The notes under the pieces: generated by a model
What the model was told of the DNA's origin: nothing
Database searches by the model: none
The model's input: the letters and a program-made list of their open reading frames with translations, nothing else
Shown: in pieces, positions 1 to 11,202 of the stretch
Layout of the letters: the number at the start of each line of letters is the position of its first letter
Position numbering within the stretch: the first letter of the stretch is position 1
Program-made: the position numbers and the translations under genes
DNA from: Verticillium longisporum
Taxonomy: Eukaryota; Ascomycota; Sordariomycetes; Glomerellales; Plectosphaerellaceae
DNA length: 64,000 bases
Direction of reading: 5' to 3'
Assembly: GCA_019188255.1 (NCBI GenBank)
Contig: JAETXT010000009.1
Span: 2,108,001-2,172,000, forward strand

Positions 1-156
1 TTGTTCTTCTTTTAACATCCTATTCCCCTTCCAGGTTTATCAACCTGTGTCGTCCGCTTTTCTCTTCTCTCTCTCTCCTCCTCTGGACACCCCATCTGCC
101 GACCCCTCGATCGTGTCGTGTCGTATGAATGAGCCGAGGCCATTGACATCGCCGCC

Positions 157-3100
157 ATGGAACACGAACCGCCTGTTGGCGGCCAGCACTACAGCGGCCG
201 GAACAGGATCCCCAACATCCAGGAGTTTGTCGCCCAGCTTGACAAGGAAAAGGCTGAGCGCGATGCTGCCATTGATGCCGAGCTCAAGAACAACAAGGCC
301 AAGGGTGAGACGCAGGACCATGTGCCCGAGAAGAAGCACCGCCTACATAAGAACAAGAAGACCAAGACTGTTCGCGACCCCGTCACCGGGAAAGATGTAG
401 AGATCGAGGACGCCAAGACGGACTTTAAAGAGGCCGTTGAAACCCCCAAGGTGCGTTTCCTCCGCCGCGACCCCAAGACCCTCTGACGTCATCGTAACAC
501 TTGCAACAGATTTCCATTCCCAACGAAAACCTCGGCAAAGAAGCCACCGTCGCGACCTCCTCAGACCAGTCGGGCGAGGAGTACCGTCGTGCCCAGGACA
601 TCACGGCCCCGCCGGATCCCGTCGAGCCGGGAAGCACCTCCGACGTGCCGATTCACAGCGAGAAGACCAATGTCCTCTTCTACAAGACTCCCAGTGTCAG
701 CTATGAGCCCATGTTCGACGCCCTCGAGGCCCGCGCCAATGTCATGTGCGCCGCCATCTTCTTCGGCATCATCTTCATTGGCAAGTTCTTCGGCGGCAGC
801 CTCTGGGGGCTGATGCCCCTGTCTGTTTGCATTGCGAGCGGTGTCTACCTCTGGTGCCGCGAGCTCATTCAGCAGGGACGCAACGTGGAGTGGTCGAGCG
901 AGAAGGAGCGCGGTGAGACGGCCACCGTCAACCTTGTGCCTGAGTCTGTTGAGGTGAGTTGGGGGCGCCCCTTGCTTTCTTTTGGTATTCACCTGACAGT
1001 CCTGACAATCCTGACAAACTGCAGTGGATGAACACAGCCCTGGGCATCATGTGGGGTCTCATCAACCCCGAAATGTTCGCCGGTGTTGCCGACACGCTCG
1101 AGGACGTCATGGTGGCCTCTATTCCCGGCATTGTCGAGAATGTTCGTGTTGCCGATATCTCTCAGGGATCGAACCCCATTCGCATCCTCAGCCTGCGCGC
1201 CCTGCCCGACGACCACATGAAGGACGTCAAGGAGGAGACGCGCAAGCAGACCGAGAAGAACACCGACCCCAACGAGCTCGCCGCCATGGAGCAGGCTGGC
1301 TCCTACTACAACCTCGAGGCGTCCATCGCCTATCACGCGAAGCCGTCCGGCGGTGACATCTCGTCCAAGGCCCGCAACATGGGTATGCAGCTTGTCTTCT
1401 ACCTCGGTGTCCGTGGCCTTATCGGCATCCCGCTGCCCATCTGGGTCGAGCTGCAGGGCCTCGTGGCAACGGCACGAATCCGCCTCCAGCTCGTACCTGA
1501 GCCGCCTTTCCTCAAGACCTTGACGTTCACGCTCATGGGCATCCCCAAGGTGCAAGCCGGCTGCACGCCCATGATTGAAAAGGGCGTCAACATTCTGAAC
1601 CTCCCCATCATTTCCAACTTTGTCAACTGGGCCATTGGTGCTGCGGCGTCCATGTACGTCGCGCCCAAGAGCATGACCCTTGACATGAGCAAGATGATCC
1701 AGGGCGACGACATCAAAAAGGAGACCCAGGCCCTCGGCGTCCTCTTCGTCCGTATCCACCGCGCCACCGGCCTCAGCAAGCAGGACAGACGTGGCAGCGA
1801 CGGTGGCGGATCGGACCCGTACATCACCATTGCCTGGAGCAAGTTTGGCAAGCCCCAGTTCTGCACGCGTGTCATTCAAGACGACCTCAACCCCATCTTT
1901 GAGGAGAGCTGTGGGCTTCTCGTCACGGCCGATCTCATCAAGGCCGACGAGCAGCTCTCTGTCGAGCTCTGGGACAGCGACCGCGCTTCGGCCGACGATG
2001 TCGTCGGCAAGGTCGAACTCAGCATCCAGAAGCTCATCCAGCACCCCGGCAAGATGTTCCCGCAGGTCTCGAAACTGCGCGGCGTCAAGGCCGAGAGTGA
2101 GATGCCCGGCGAACTGGTATGGGAGGTCGGCTACTTTGGCAAGACGCAGTTCCGCAAGGCGCTCCGCACTGACGGCCGCGACGTCAACCTGCCCAAGGAG
2201 CTCAAGGACAAGAAGGAGCTGCAGGACGACAAGGGCGCCATCGACACGGCCGAGGAAGACTCGGTCGTGCACACGCCCCCGACCCGCTGTGGCCCTCGGG
2301 CATCCTCAGCATCGTCGTGCACCAGATTGTCGGTCTCGAGCTCGCCAACATTACGGGCTCCCAGGGCAACCGCAAGGGCCGCGAGTTCGAGCCCGCGCGT
2401 CCCGAGGCCGGCGAGGTCAAGGAAGAGTCGGGCAAGAAGTTGCCGAGCTCGTACTGCACCATTCTCATCAACGACGAGCTGGCGTACAAGACACGCACCA
2501 AGGTCGTGTCGTCGCATCCCATCTTCAACGCCGGTACCGAGCGCTTCGTGCGCGACTGGAAGTCCTGCATCGTCACGGTTGCCGTCCGCGACTCGCGCAA
2601 CAGGCAGCACGACCCCATCATTGGCGTCGTGCCGCTCAAGGTGTCGGACATTCTCCAGACGGGCAGCGAGGCCACGCGCTGGTACCCTCTCGACGGCGGC
2701 ATCGGCTTCGGCCGGATCCGCATCTCGCTGCTGTTCCGGTCGTGCGAGCTCAGGCTGCCGCCGAGCCAGATGGGCTGGGACATTGGCACGTTTGAGTTCC
2801 TGGACAACAACATCAAGGCCGAGCGCTACGGCCGGTCCAAGACCAAGGTGCGTCTCCGGACCGGTGGCAGCTCGGCGTCGATCAAGCGCGACGCGTGCAC
2901 GAAGCACACGGAGGGCGAAGGCATGGACTGGGACATTAGCGGCGAGAACAAGCACGACAAGATCCGGCTGCCGGTGCGGTACCGCTACCGGTCGCCCATC
3001 TTTTTCGAGTTCTACCCGGCCGGCAAGCGGCACCCCGACGCGTATGCATCGCTGTGGCTGCAGGAGCTGGTGGACCTCGAGGAGCACGACTTTGACCTGC

Positions 3101-3939
3101 CGATCTGGAAGTGCGACAACGGCACGCGTCTCGCGCAGAACTTTATCACGCAGGACAACTTCAAGGACGTGCCGGTGCTCAAGGTGGAGGAGGTGGGCCG
3201 GCTGCGATTCCGGGGCCGGTTCTCGGCGGGCACGGACCGGGACCACATCAAGTTTGTGTCGGACAACAACTCGCGCGAGACGATCGAGACGTGGGAGGCG
3301 TGCTTCGCCGAGGGCGTACGGCAGGAGGAGGTGCACAGCGAGGTGCCGCCGGCGATCCAGAAGCTGCACGACGAGTCGCTGACGCACGGGCGCGACGTGC
3401 TCGCGCAGGCGGACGAGAAGGAGAAGGAAAAGTGGCTGGCGAAGGACGGCACGGACTGGACGGGGGCGTTCGGGACGGACCCCAAGGACATGATGGACGG
3501 CAGCCAGGTGGACCTCAACAATGACGAGAACCACGACGACGTTAGCAACTCGGACTCGGACTCGGACGACAGCAACCCCGACCTCGGCATCTCGGACGGC
3601 GAGACGCTGTCGAGAGGGGGCTCGCACGAGGGCGGCGTGACGTCGGGCGCGAGCGACCCGCGGCCGTCGTCGGCGGGCACGCGGCCGTCGGGCGACACGA
3701 CGCGGACGACGGACAGCCAGCTGCACGAGCGGGCGTCGAAGAGCAACAGCCCGCTGGACGCGTACAAGGAGTACAAGGACCACAGCCGCGACCTGCACCG
3801 CAAGCACCGGGGCCTGATGCAGTGGCGGCCGGTGAGGAACATGCAGTTTGCTAAGAACGAGGCGCTGTTCGCCATGAGAAAGGTGAAGAAGCTGGGGGCG
3901 CTCGACGGCCGGAAGCCCGATGTCGAGACGGAGGTGTAG
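157..3939 (+). CDS. Mug190-like C2/SMP-type membrane protein (one-base frameshift)
   Basis: Exons are 157-450, 510-953 and 1025-3939; introns use GTGCGT/CAACAG and GTGAGT/TGCAG and keep phase 0. After allowing for one missing base the product is about 1217 residues. The second exon has two adjacent hydrophobic segments (roughly residues 180-225, around FFGIIFIGKFFGG). A lipid-transfer-like region follows, then a C2 domain starting near VRIHRATGLSKQDRRG and another near GILSIVVHQIVGLELAN. The C-terminus is acidic and Ser-rich. This order matches the fungal family named after S. pombe meiotically up-regulated gene 190, related to tricalbins and extended synaptotagmins; a role at membrane contact sites is inferred. 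The frame changes at the C run 2276-2280: upstream is read in one frame (ending HTPP), downstream in the next (DPLWPSGILSIVV). One extra C would join them. No GT-AG pair I tested there restores the frame. Confidence 0.88.
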
Positions 3940-4439
3940 CGAGGGCAATTTGCGAGCGGTGAGAAGGGAGTGACTAGGGTGTTTGTATTGGTAGGAACTA
4001 TTATGAGCAATGATGTACCATGTACGCACTATGAAGCATGCCTGTTGTATGATGAGGGAGCCAAGGACGAAGGGAGCCAAGGACGAGTTGAGGTGAGGAC
4101 AGTGCGAAGTGTGCAGAGATTAGACACACTGTATGGACCCTTATCGGGGCGGGGTGGTGCGATAAGGATTTTTCTCGGAGGAAAAAAATTGGGAGGCACG
4201 ACCCAGGCCCAAGACGCAGCAGGATCGAGACGCTCACCGAGACGACGTCCGCCCGTCCGCCCATTCTACCAGTTTCGAGTCGAGCCGGTCCAGACGGGAC
4301 AAGACTCCCCTCAACAACCAACATCCCTCTGCCCAGCGTCCCGAGTCCCGAGTCCTGCGTCGCATGTCCAAGACGCCGCCTCCTCGACTGCACACGCTGG
4401 ACCCAACATAAAAAGAAAATCCATCGATACATACCCAGC
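3940..4439. other. Intergenic: Mug190-like 3' end and RRP12 promoter
   Basis: These 500 bases separate two genes on the same strand. An open frame runs through from 3970 but shows no family similarity and is continuous with RRP12 only by chance. The part just before 4440 is pyrimidine-rich and then A-rich, as expected of a fungal core promoter and leader. I see no repeat or RNA gene. Confidence 0.5.
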
Positions 4440-7400
4440 ATGGCCAGCACCATGGCTACCCCGACGCTCGACGACAAGCTCGACAAGATCCGCTCGCCGG
4501 GTCTGCAGAGCCAGCAGAGGGTATGTGTGGCCTCGAGCCCAACATCGCCCCACAATGTCAACATCGCCAACAGGTCAACATCTGCTAACAGCCCACACAG
4601 AGAGTCGTCGTCCTCCAAGCCGTCGATGCGACCCTCAAGGAACAGAACACCCCCCCATCACCCACAGGCTACTTCGCCGCCCTGCTGGGGCTCCTCAGCC
4701 AGTCCATCGAGAGCGGCAGCATCAGCTCGGAGACGACCTCGTCCGTCGTCTACCTCCTCGACGTCGTCACCCCCTACGCACCGCAGCCTCTGCTGCGCGC
4801 CAAGTTCACCCAGATCCTCACCCTGCTCGCCCCCATCCTGCTGCTCCAGGATGCCGAGGCCATGCTGCTGCGCGCCTCCATCGGCTGCCTCGAGTCGCTG
4901 CTGCTGGCCCAGGACCTCCCTGCCTGGGATCTCGGCGTCACCCAGATCGGCCCCCGCCGTGCCGTCGGCGGCCTGCGGAACCCCCCCAAGACGCCAAGCC
5001 CAAGACCCGCAAGCGCGCCCAGGACGCCCTCAAAAAGGTCCTAACCAACCCGCCGCCGAGCCCCTCCCTCGACCACCCGGCCGCCGACATGTGCGCCCAC
5101 ACGGCCCTCGCCACCCTCGAGGACCTCGCCGCCAAGACCGCCCAGGCCCGCAAGACCCAGAAGAAGGCCACCTCGGCCGAGTCCCAGCACGACCCGGCCC
5201 TGCTCCACGCCCTGCAGCTCGTCAAGACGATCGCCTCGGCGAGCGGCGGCTGGCCCAGCAACAAGATTGAGAGCCTCTGCGAGCTGCTCCTCGCCATTGC
5301 CCGCACCGGCGGCGAATACATGACCGTCGCCACCTTTGACATTTTTGAGATGATCTTTGCCGGCATGGCCGCCGACGACGCCGCCGCCTCCTCCAAGCTG
5401 CCGCGCCTCATCGAGATCATCTCCGAGCTGCGCCCGGCCGCCAACGACACCCAGCTCATCCCCCCCTGGCTCGCCATCCTGTCGCGCGGCTACGACGTCT
5501 CGGCCCAGCTCGAGCCCGAGGACACCTTCCAGAACCTGCCCGACCTGTTCACCATGGTCCTCGCCTTCCTCGAGTCCCCCTCCCACAACATCCGCATCTC
5601 CGCCTCCGAGTGCCTCGTCTCCTTCCTCGCCAACTGCGTCCCCGCCTCCGTCATCATCGAGCCCTCCGTCTACGACGAGAAGACGCTCGACAAGGTGGCC
5701 AAGGCCGCCGAGACGCTGCTCAGCGTCAAGTACCAGGCCGCCTGGCCCGAGAGCTTCAACGTCTTCGGCGCCATGTTCGACACGCTCCGCTGGCGCGCCG
5801 ACCCGGCCATGCTGACCATCCTCCGCGCTGTCGGCGACCTCCGCAGCAACGACTCGTTCGGCGGCAAGAAGGAGGCCGACGACGTCATCGGCCGCGCCAT
5901 CCGCGCCGTCGGCCCCGACGCCGTCCTCGCCGTCCTGCCCCTGAACCTCGCCACCCCCGCCAAGGGCCAGCCCGGCCGCGCCTGGATGTTCCCCCTGCTG
6001 CGCGACTACGTCAGCAACACCAACCTCGCCCACTTCCGCGCCGAGATGGTGCCCCTCAGCGAGCTCATGTACCAGCGCGTCCTCGACCACGGCGACGCCG
6101 CCAAGACGATGGAGGTCAAGATCTACGAGACGCTCGTCCAGCAGATCTGGGCCACGCTGCCCGGCTACTGCGACCTGCCCCTCGACCTCGCCGCCGCCTT
6201 TGACCAGACCTTTGCCGAGCTGCTCGCCAACCTGCTGTACAAGCAGGTCGAGCTGCGCCTCGAGGTCTGCCGCGCCCTCAAGACCCTCATCGAGTCCAAC
6301 CAGGCCATCGCCGAGCTCGAGGACGCCGCCGACGACATGGTCCGCCAGAGCCGCGTGCCCCGCGAGACGGCCCGCGCCAACCTCGGCTACCTCGGCACCT
6401 ACGCCGGCAACATGCTCGCCGTGCTCTTCAACGTCTACACCCAGACCCTGCCCCAGAGCCGCGGCCCCATCCTGCTGTCGATCAACGCCTTCCTCAGCAT
6501 CACCCCCGCCGCCGAGCTCCGTGACACCTTTGACCGCGTCAGCGCCATGCTCGCCGCCGAGCTGCAGAACAAGGCACCCGATGTCGCCGCCGACAAGGGC
6601 GCCGCGCCGTCGCCGCCGCCGCCGCCGCAGAAGAAGCAAGGCCAGGACCAGCCGCCCTCGACGACCAACACGCTCATGGACCTCATCATCACCATGTCCG
6701 TCTATCTGCCGCGCGACAGCTTCGCCGCCCTCTTCGACATGGCCTCGGTCACCATTGTCCGCCAGGACCAGCCGCAGCTGCAGAAGAAGGCCTACAAGCT
6801 GATCCCGCGCCTCGCCGAGTCCGAGACGGGCCGCGCCGCCCTCGCCGAGCGCACGTCGGAGCTGCAGGCCATGTTCATCGCCAGCGCCGACAAGGTGTCG
6901 GCGCCGGCCCGTCGCGAGCGTCTCGCCGCGCTCTCGGCGCTGCTGCCGTTCGTCCCCGACACGTCGCTGCACTTTATCCCGTCGATCCTCAGCGAGGTCG
7001 TCATCTGCTGCAAGGAGAACAACGAGCGCGCGCGTGAGGCCGCCTACGGCCTCCTCGTCGAGATGGGCGAGCGCATGGCCGCCGCCGACGGCGCCGCCAT
7101 TGACAACGCCAAGGTGCCGCACATGCCCCGCGACGCCCCCGCCGGCACCGCCAACATTGAGGAGTACCTCACCATGGTGTCGGCCGGTCTCGTCGGCAGC
7201 ACACCGCACATGATCTCGGCCTCGGTCACGGCGCTGAGCCGCGTCCTGTACGAGTTCCGCCCGCTGCTCAACCAGCAGACGCTCGCCGATCTCGTGGCGA
7301 CCATGGACCTCTTCCTGACGTCCAACAACCGCGAGAATGTCAAGTCGGCGCTCAGCTTTGTCAAGATTTGCGTCGACGGCCTGAAGACCGTCAGGCTGAT

Positions 7401-8436
7401 CTCGCGCCTGCAGGCGGTGGCGCCGAACCTCATCATCGTGTCGGACGAGCAAAAGGGCCACTTCAAGAGCAGGGTCAAGCACATTCTCGAGCGCAGGGTG
7501 CGCCGCTCCGGCTTTGACCTCGTCAACCGGTACTGCCCCGAGGACGACCGCAAGCTGCTGGCCAACATTCGCAAGACCAAGGCGCGCAACAAGCGCAAGA
7601 AGGACGCGGCGCGCGAGGCCGCCGGCGACGACGCCGACAGCGACGACGAGCAGGCCGGCGGCAAGCACACACGCAAGTTCGACAACGAGTACGACGAGGC
7701 GCTGTACAGCAGCGACTCGGACGACGACGGCCCCTCGGACGACAACGACGACGACGACGGCGGCAGCAGCCGGTTCGCGCGTGGCGCCAACGCGCGCAAG
7801 GTCAAGGGACGGGGCAGCGCCTACATTGTCGAGGACGAGGACGAGCCGCTCGACCTGCTCGACCGCAACGCGCTCGCCAGCATCTCGTCGACCAAGCCGG
7901 TCAAGGCGCGCAAGCCGAGCCGCACAAAGGCCAAGGTCGACCTCGATGGCAAGCTCATCCTCGGCCGCGACGACGACGACGACGACGACAACGAGGCTGG
8001 CGGCGCCATGGACGTCGACAACCCTGACGCCTCGGGCGTGGGCGCCTACGTTGCGGCGCTCAAGGGCAAGGACGTCGCGCAGCGGGGACGCGGCGGAAAG
8101 CTCAAGTTTAGCAACAAGAACCGCAAGGACCAGCACGACGACGACATGGATGAGGATATGGACGAGGGCACAGCGCACGCTGTCAAGGCGCACGTCGCGC
8201 GGGGCCGTGGCGGATTCGGTCGCGGTGGTGGTGGTGGAGGCCGCGGTGGCGGTGGAGGCCGTGGCTTTGGCGGTGGACGCGGACGCGGAGGTCCTGGTGG
8301 CCGCGGCGGTCGTGGTGGCATTGCTTCCGGACGTCGCGGACTGGGCGAGGACAGGAGGCGAGGCGGCTTTGGTGGTGGTGGCGGCGGCGGCGGACCGCGT
8401 GGTGGTATCCAAAAGTCGCCGCGCGGCCGGAGGTAG
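4440..8436 (+). CDS. RRP12: Ribosomal RNA processing protein Rrp12 (one-base frameshift)
   Basis: Exons are 4440-4520 and 4601-8436 (intron GTATGT...ACACAG, phase 0). With one missing base restored in the count, the product is about 1305 residues, the usual size of fungal Rrp12. The start fits: MASTMATPTLDDKLDKIRSP leads into LQSQQ, as in the family. Helical HEAT-type repeats fill most of the protein, including the NUC173 region. From about residue 1050 come Lys-rich and Asp-rich stretches (DDDDDDDNEAGG). The last ~75 residues are an RGG/Gly-rich tail (8200-8430). Rrp12 is a nucleolar HEAT-repeat factor for pre-40S and pre-60S maturation and export. The frame breaks at the seven-C run 4981-4987: upstream ends in QIGPRRAVGGL, downstream resumes with DAKPKTRKRAQDALKKVL, and one more C would connect them. 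Confidence 0.92.
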
Positions 8437-8906
8437 AGAGAGGCGGACCGAGCGTGGGACGTGTGGCCTGCTTCGGCAGCGGGCGTGGGATTGGTGTGCA
8501 GACTATACCCCATGGCTGTCCGGGCCAGAAACGATTTAGATTTGATTGGCATGATGAGGCGTACGGAATGGACATGTTTCTATGCATTTGTGATGCTGTC
8601 ATGACCTTGCAGTGAGATGGCGTGACAGTCTAAAGAGTCCGTAGGCCTATTCAACGTGATGGCAGAGTCATATACAAACGGGCTGCCACGCAGCATTTGG
8701 AAGCATGGTTTGCATTATGTACTGTCGTGCCGTCGAAGCGACGCAATCGGCATCATATACGGCGACGAAACGAAATCAAGCTGATGCAACGAACGAGGCG
8801 GCCCAGTTGGAAGACGAACCAAAAAAAAACTACAACACAAAAATAAAAAACTCCCAGACGCCGTGCGTGGTGCTGCCCTTGCTCTTTCGCGCTCCCTCTG
8901 CCCTGT
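8437..8906. other. Intergenic: convergent 3' ends of RRP12 and VTI1
   Basis: This 470-base stretch lies between the stop codons of two convergent genes. It is less GC-rich than the coding DNA around it and holds A-rich runs near 8820-8850 (AAAAAAAAAC, AAATAAAAAA) that may be poly(A)-signal material. The short open frames here have no recognisable content. Confidence 0.5.
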
Positions 8907-9699
8907 CTACCTGAACTTGCTGAAAATGACGGCAACGATGAGGAGGACGAGGATGGTGATGATGGCGATGGTGATTACCCGATTTGTAGCCATCCTGCGC
9001 GGTCAGCGATGGTCTTGACACGAAGCATCCAGCATGGACTCCATCAAGACGGAAAGCAAGACGAAAAGCAAGAAAAAAGAAGAAGAAGAAGAAGGCTCAC
9101 CTACGCGCCATGCCGCGCAACGTCTTGACACTGCGGTCGACATAGCCCTCGCTCTGCAGCAGCGTCTCGTGGGTGTGCTGGATGGTCTCGCGCTGGCGGT
9201 GGAGGTCGGCGAGGGTGCTGGCGCCAATGGCCCCGGTCTCGCTGGCGAGGGCCTGGCTGTTCTTGAGGCGCTGGGTGGAGCGGTCGAGGCGGTCGGAGCC
9301 GCTGAGGAGCTGCTGGCGCTGGGCGAGGTTGCGGTCGGCGGGCCCGCCGGCGGGGTCGTCGGTGTAGCGGGCGCCGAAGAGGGCGGCGCGGTCGTCGGAG
9401 AGGGCGCGCAGGCGGCGGCGCGCGGCGTCGACGTCCGACTCGTGGTTGCGGAAGCGCGCGTTCGTCTTGGCGCGGTGCGGCGAGGGGATGTTGGCCTTTT
9501 CGAGGCGCAGCTGGCCGAGGAGCTCGTCGGCCTCCTCGACGGCGCGCTCGGCGGCCGAGAGGGCCGCCTTGCGCGGCTCGCCGCTGAGCTCGGGGATCTG
9601 GTCGAGCTTTTGCGCGAGGTCGGCCTGCACGAGCTTAAGCTCGGCCTCGTAGTCGGCGAAGCGCTCGGTGCCGGCTTCGGTGTCGAGGTGGGAGGCCAT
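8907..9699 (-). CDS. VTI1: Vesicle transport v-SNARE Vti1
   Basis: On the minus strand exon 1 is 9699-9101 and exon 2 is 8994-8907, joined by GTGAGC...CGCAG so that the arginine codon AG|G is completed. The product is 228 residues. The N-terminal half (ADYEAELKLVQADLAQKL onward) is the Vti1 Habc three-helix region. The SNARE helix follows (QLLSGSDRLDRSTQRLKNSQ through EGYVDRSVKTLRGMARR). The C-terminal anchor is encoded almost alone by exon 2 (MATNRVITIAIITILVLLIV, ending FSKFR). Vti1 is a Qb-SNARE for Golgi, endosome and vacuole fusion. An in-frame ATG 22 codons upstream exists (9765), but the Met at 9699 begins the conserved part. Confidence 0.95.
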
Positions 9700-11202
9700 G
9701 GTGGGCGAAGCAACTTGGGGAGGCTCAGGGCTTGATCGATCAGGTCTGAAATGCAAGGCAGGCAAGTCGCTGATGGAATTGGAGAGGTGGGCGGATGGTT
9801 GACGGGTGGTCGAGATGGATGTTCGGTGCCTGGATGGATGGAGGATGTCGTCGCACAGCGATCACTGCATCTGGCTGGAGCGGCAAAGAAGGGTGGGTCG
9901 TAGCGAAGCGCAGCCGCGGACGGTGGAGCACAATGCACGTGACCTCACGAGATGCATTTATTCGGCCGCCGCCTCTGCGCTCTTTTGACTTTTCTCTCCT
10001 TTTTCTTCTTCAAAGTTGAACCCCCGGCGAAGAAATAGGCCCCACGAACAGGGATCGCTGCGCTTCCTTCGGGGAGACGGCGCTCGGTGCGCGTGGAGTT
10101 GAACAGAACCGGGCAGAAGAATTATCCTTTGCTGATACGTCGCTTTTAAGAATTGGGGGACTCGTTCACCACGTCTCTCGATCCCGTTGAGTGCTCGACA
10201 TGCTTTGTCTCTTGTCTCAGGAGCCAAGTGCGAGTTTCGATATGCTGTTTGCCATGTTTGATCTGTTCGTCATCGAATGGAGCGGAGCCATGCTGCGTCT
10301 CGAAGATTTGAATGTGAATCTGACGATCCACCAAATGCTGCCATGTGCAAACCCTTCATCTGGTGCCTCTGATGAACACGCCAAAGATGCGTAGTCAGCA
10401 TCTGCGCCTCTGTGGCTGAAGGCCCAAGTTCAGCCCCCAGAGTGGAACGGTCTCAAATGTAAGCGTCACTGACCGAGCGCGAGCTGGAAGGGACGGGACG
10501 GGACGGCATGGCATGGTCCTGCCGTCGCTTTTGCTGCTGCTGTCGCTTTTGCTGCTACGACTTGCTCGCTCCTGCTCTCGGTGCTCTTGTCTCATCGCAT
10601 CACCATGACCTCAGACGTTCGCAGCTTCCCGCCTCTGCAGCCATCCCCCCAACCAGCACCTTGAACTTGTTCGTGTGGCAGGCACCTCACTACAGCACCT
10701 CCCCCGTAGCGCCAGCAGAAAGCACCAGTCGCACCTGGCGCCACCATGGCCGACAAATCAGACCTGTACGTTCATCGAGCCAAGACCGGCGTCCTTCCCT
10801 CCAGATCAGCATGCATCCATCCCCTCAGATCTCTGTCGCGCTAGCTGCCATGCACCTGCCTGAGCTTGCGCTGCTGCACCTACCTGAGCTTGCCCTGCTG
10901 TACCACACCAGCGAGTGCCGGTCGGGCCAGCCAAGATGGTCAAGCTACACGTTAGCATGAGAAGCTAGCTGCCAGCATTTCAGCTTCCAAGCTGCCACCA
11001 TCGACTCAGTGTCCATGTCTCACATTCCCACGTTGGCACACTCTCTTCCCGCCACCCCCATTCTCTGCATTTACCATATTGCTTTCACATGCCACAGTCA
11101 ATTTATTAAACATCCAAGACCTTCCCTTGAGCCTCTCCTCACACCTCAACCCCCCATGTCCTGACCAACCTCCGATCACCTCCCGCATCTCTCCCCCCCG
11201 CC
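9700..11202. other. Intergenic: divergent promoter region between VTI1 and the FAD oxidoreductase
   Basis: This is 1.5 kb without a recognisable protein gene. A short frame with a good start context (CACCATGG, ATG at 10746) encodes 32 residues and would be an upstream ORF or nothing. A near-duplicate of about 20 bp built on CCTGAGCTTGC occurs around 10858-10900. Pyrimidine-rich sequence precedes 11203. No tRNA or transposon signature was seen. Confidence 0.45.

Noticed and set aside
2264..2309. GT-AG pair that might be an intron explaining the Mug190 frame change
   Set aside because: Removing it gives the wrong phase and deletes residues that match the family.
5041..8412. 1123-codon open frame on the minus strand opposite RRP12
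   Set aside because: It is a shadow caused by GC-rich third positions. Its translation is Val/Gly/Glu low-complexity and shows no family features, whereas the plus strand encodes Rrp12.
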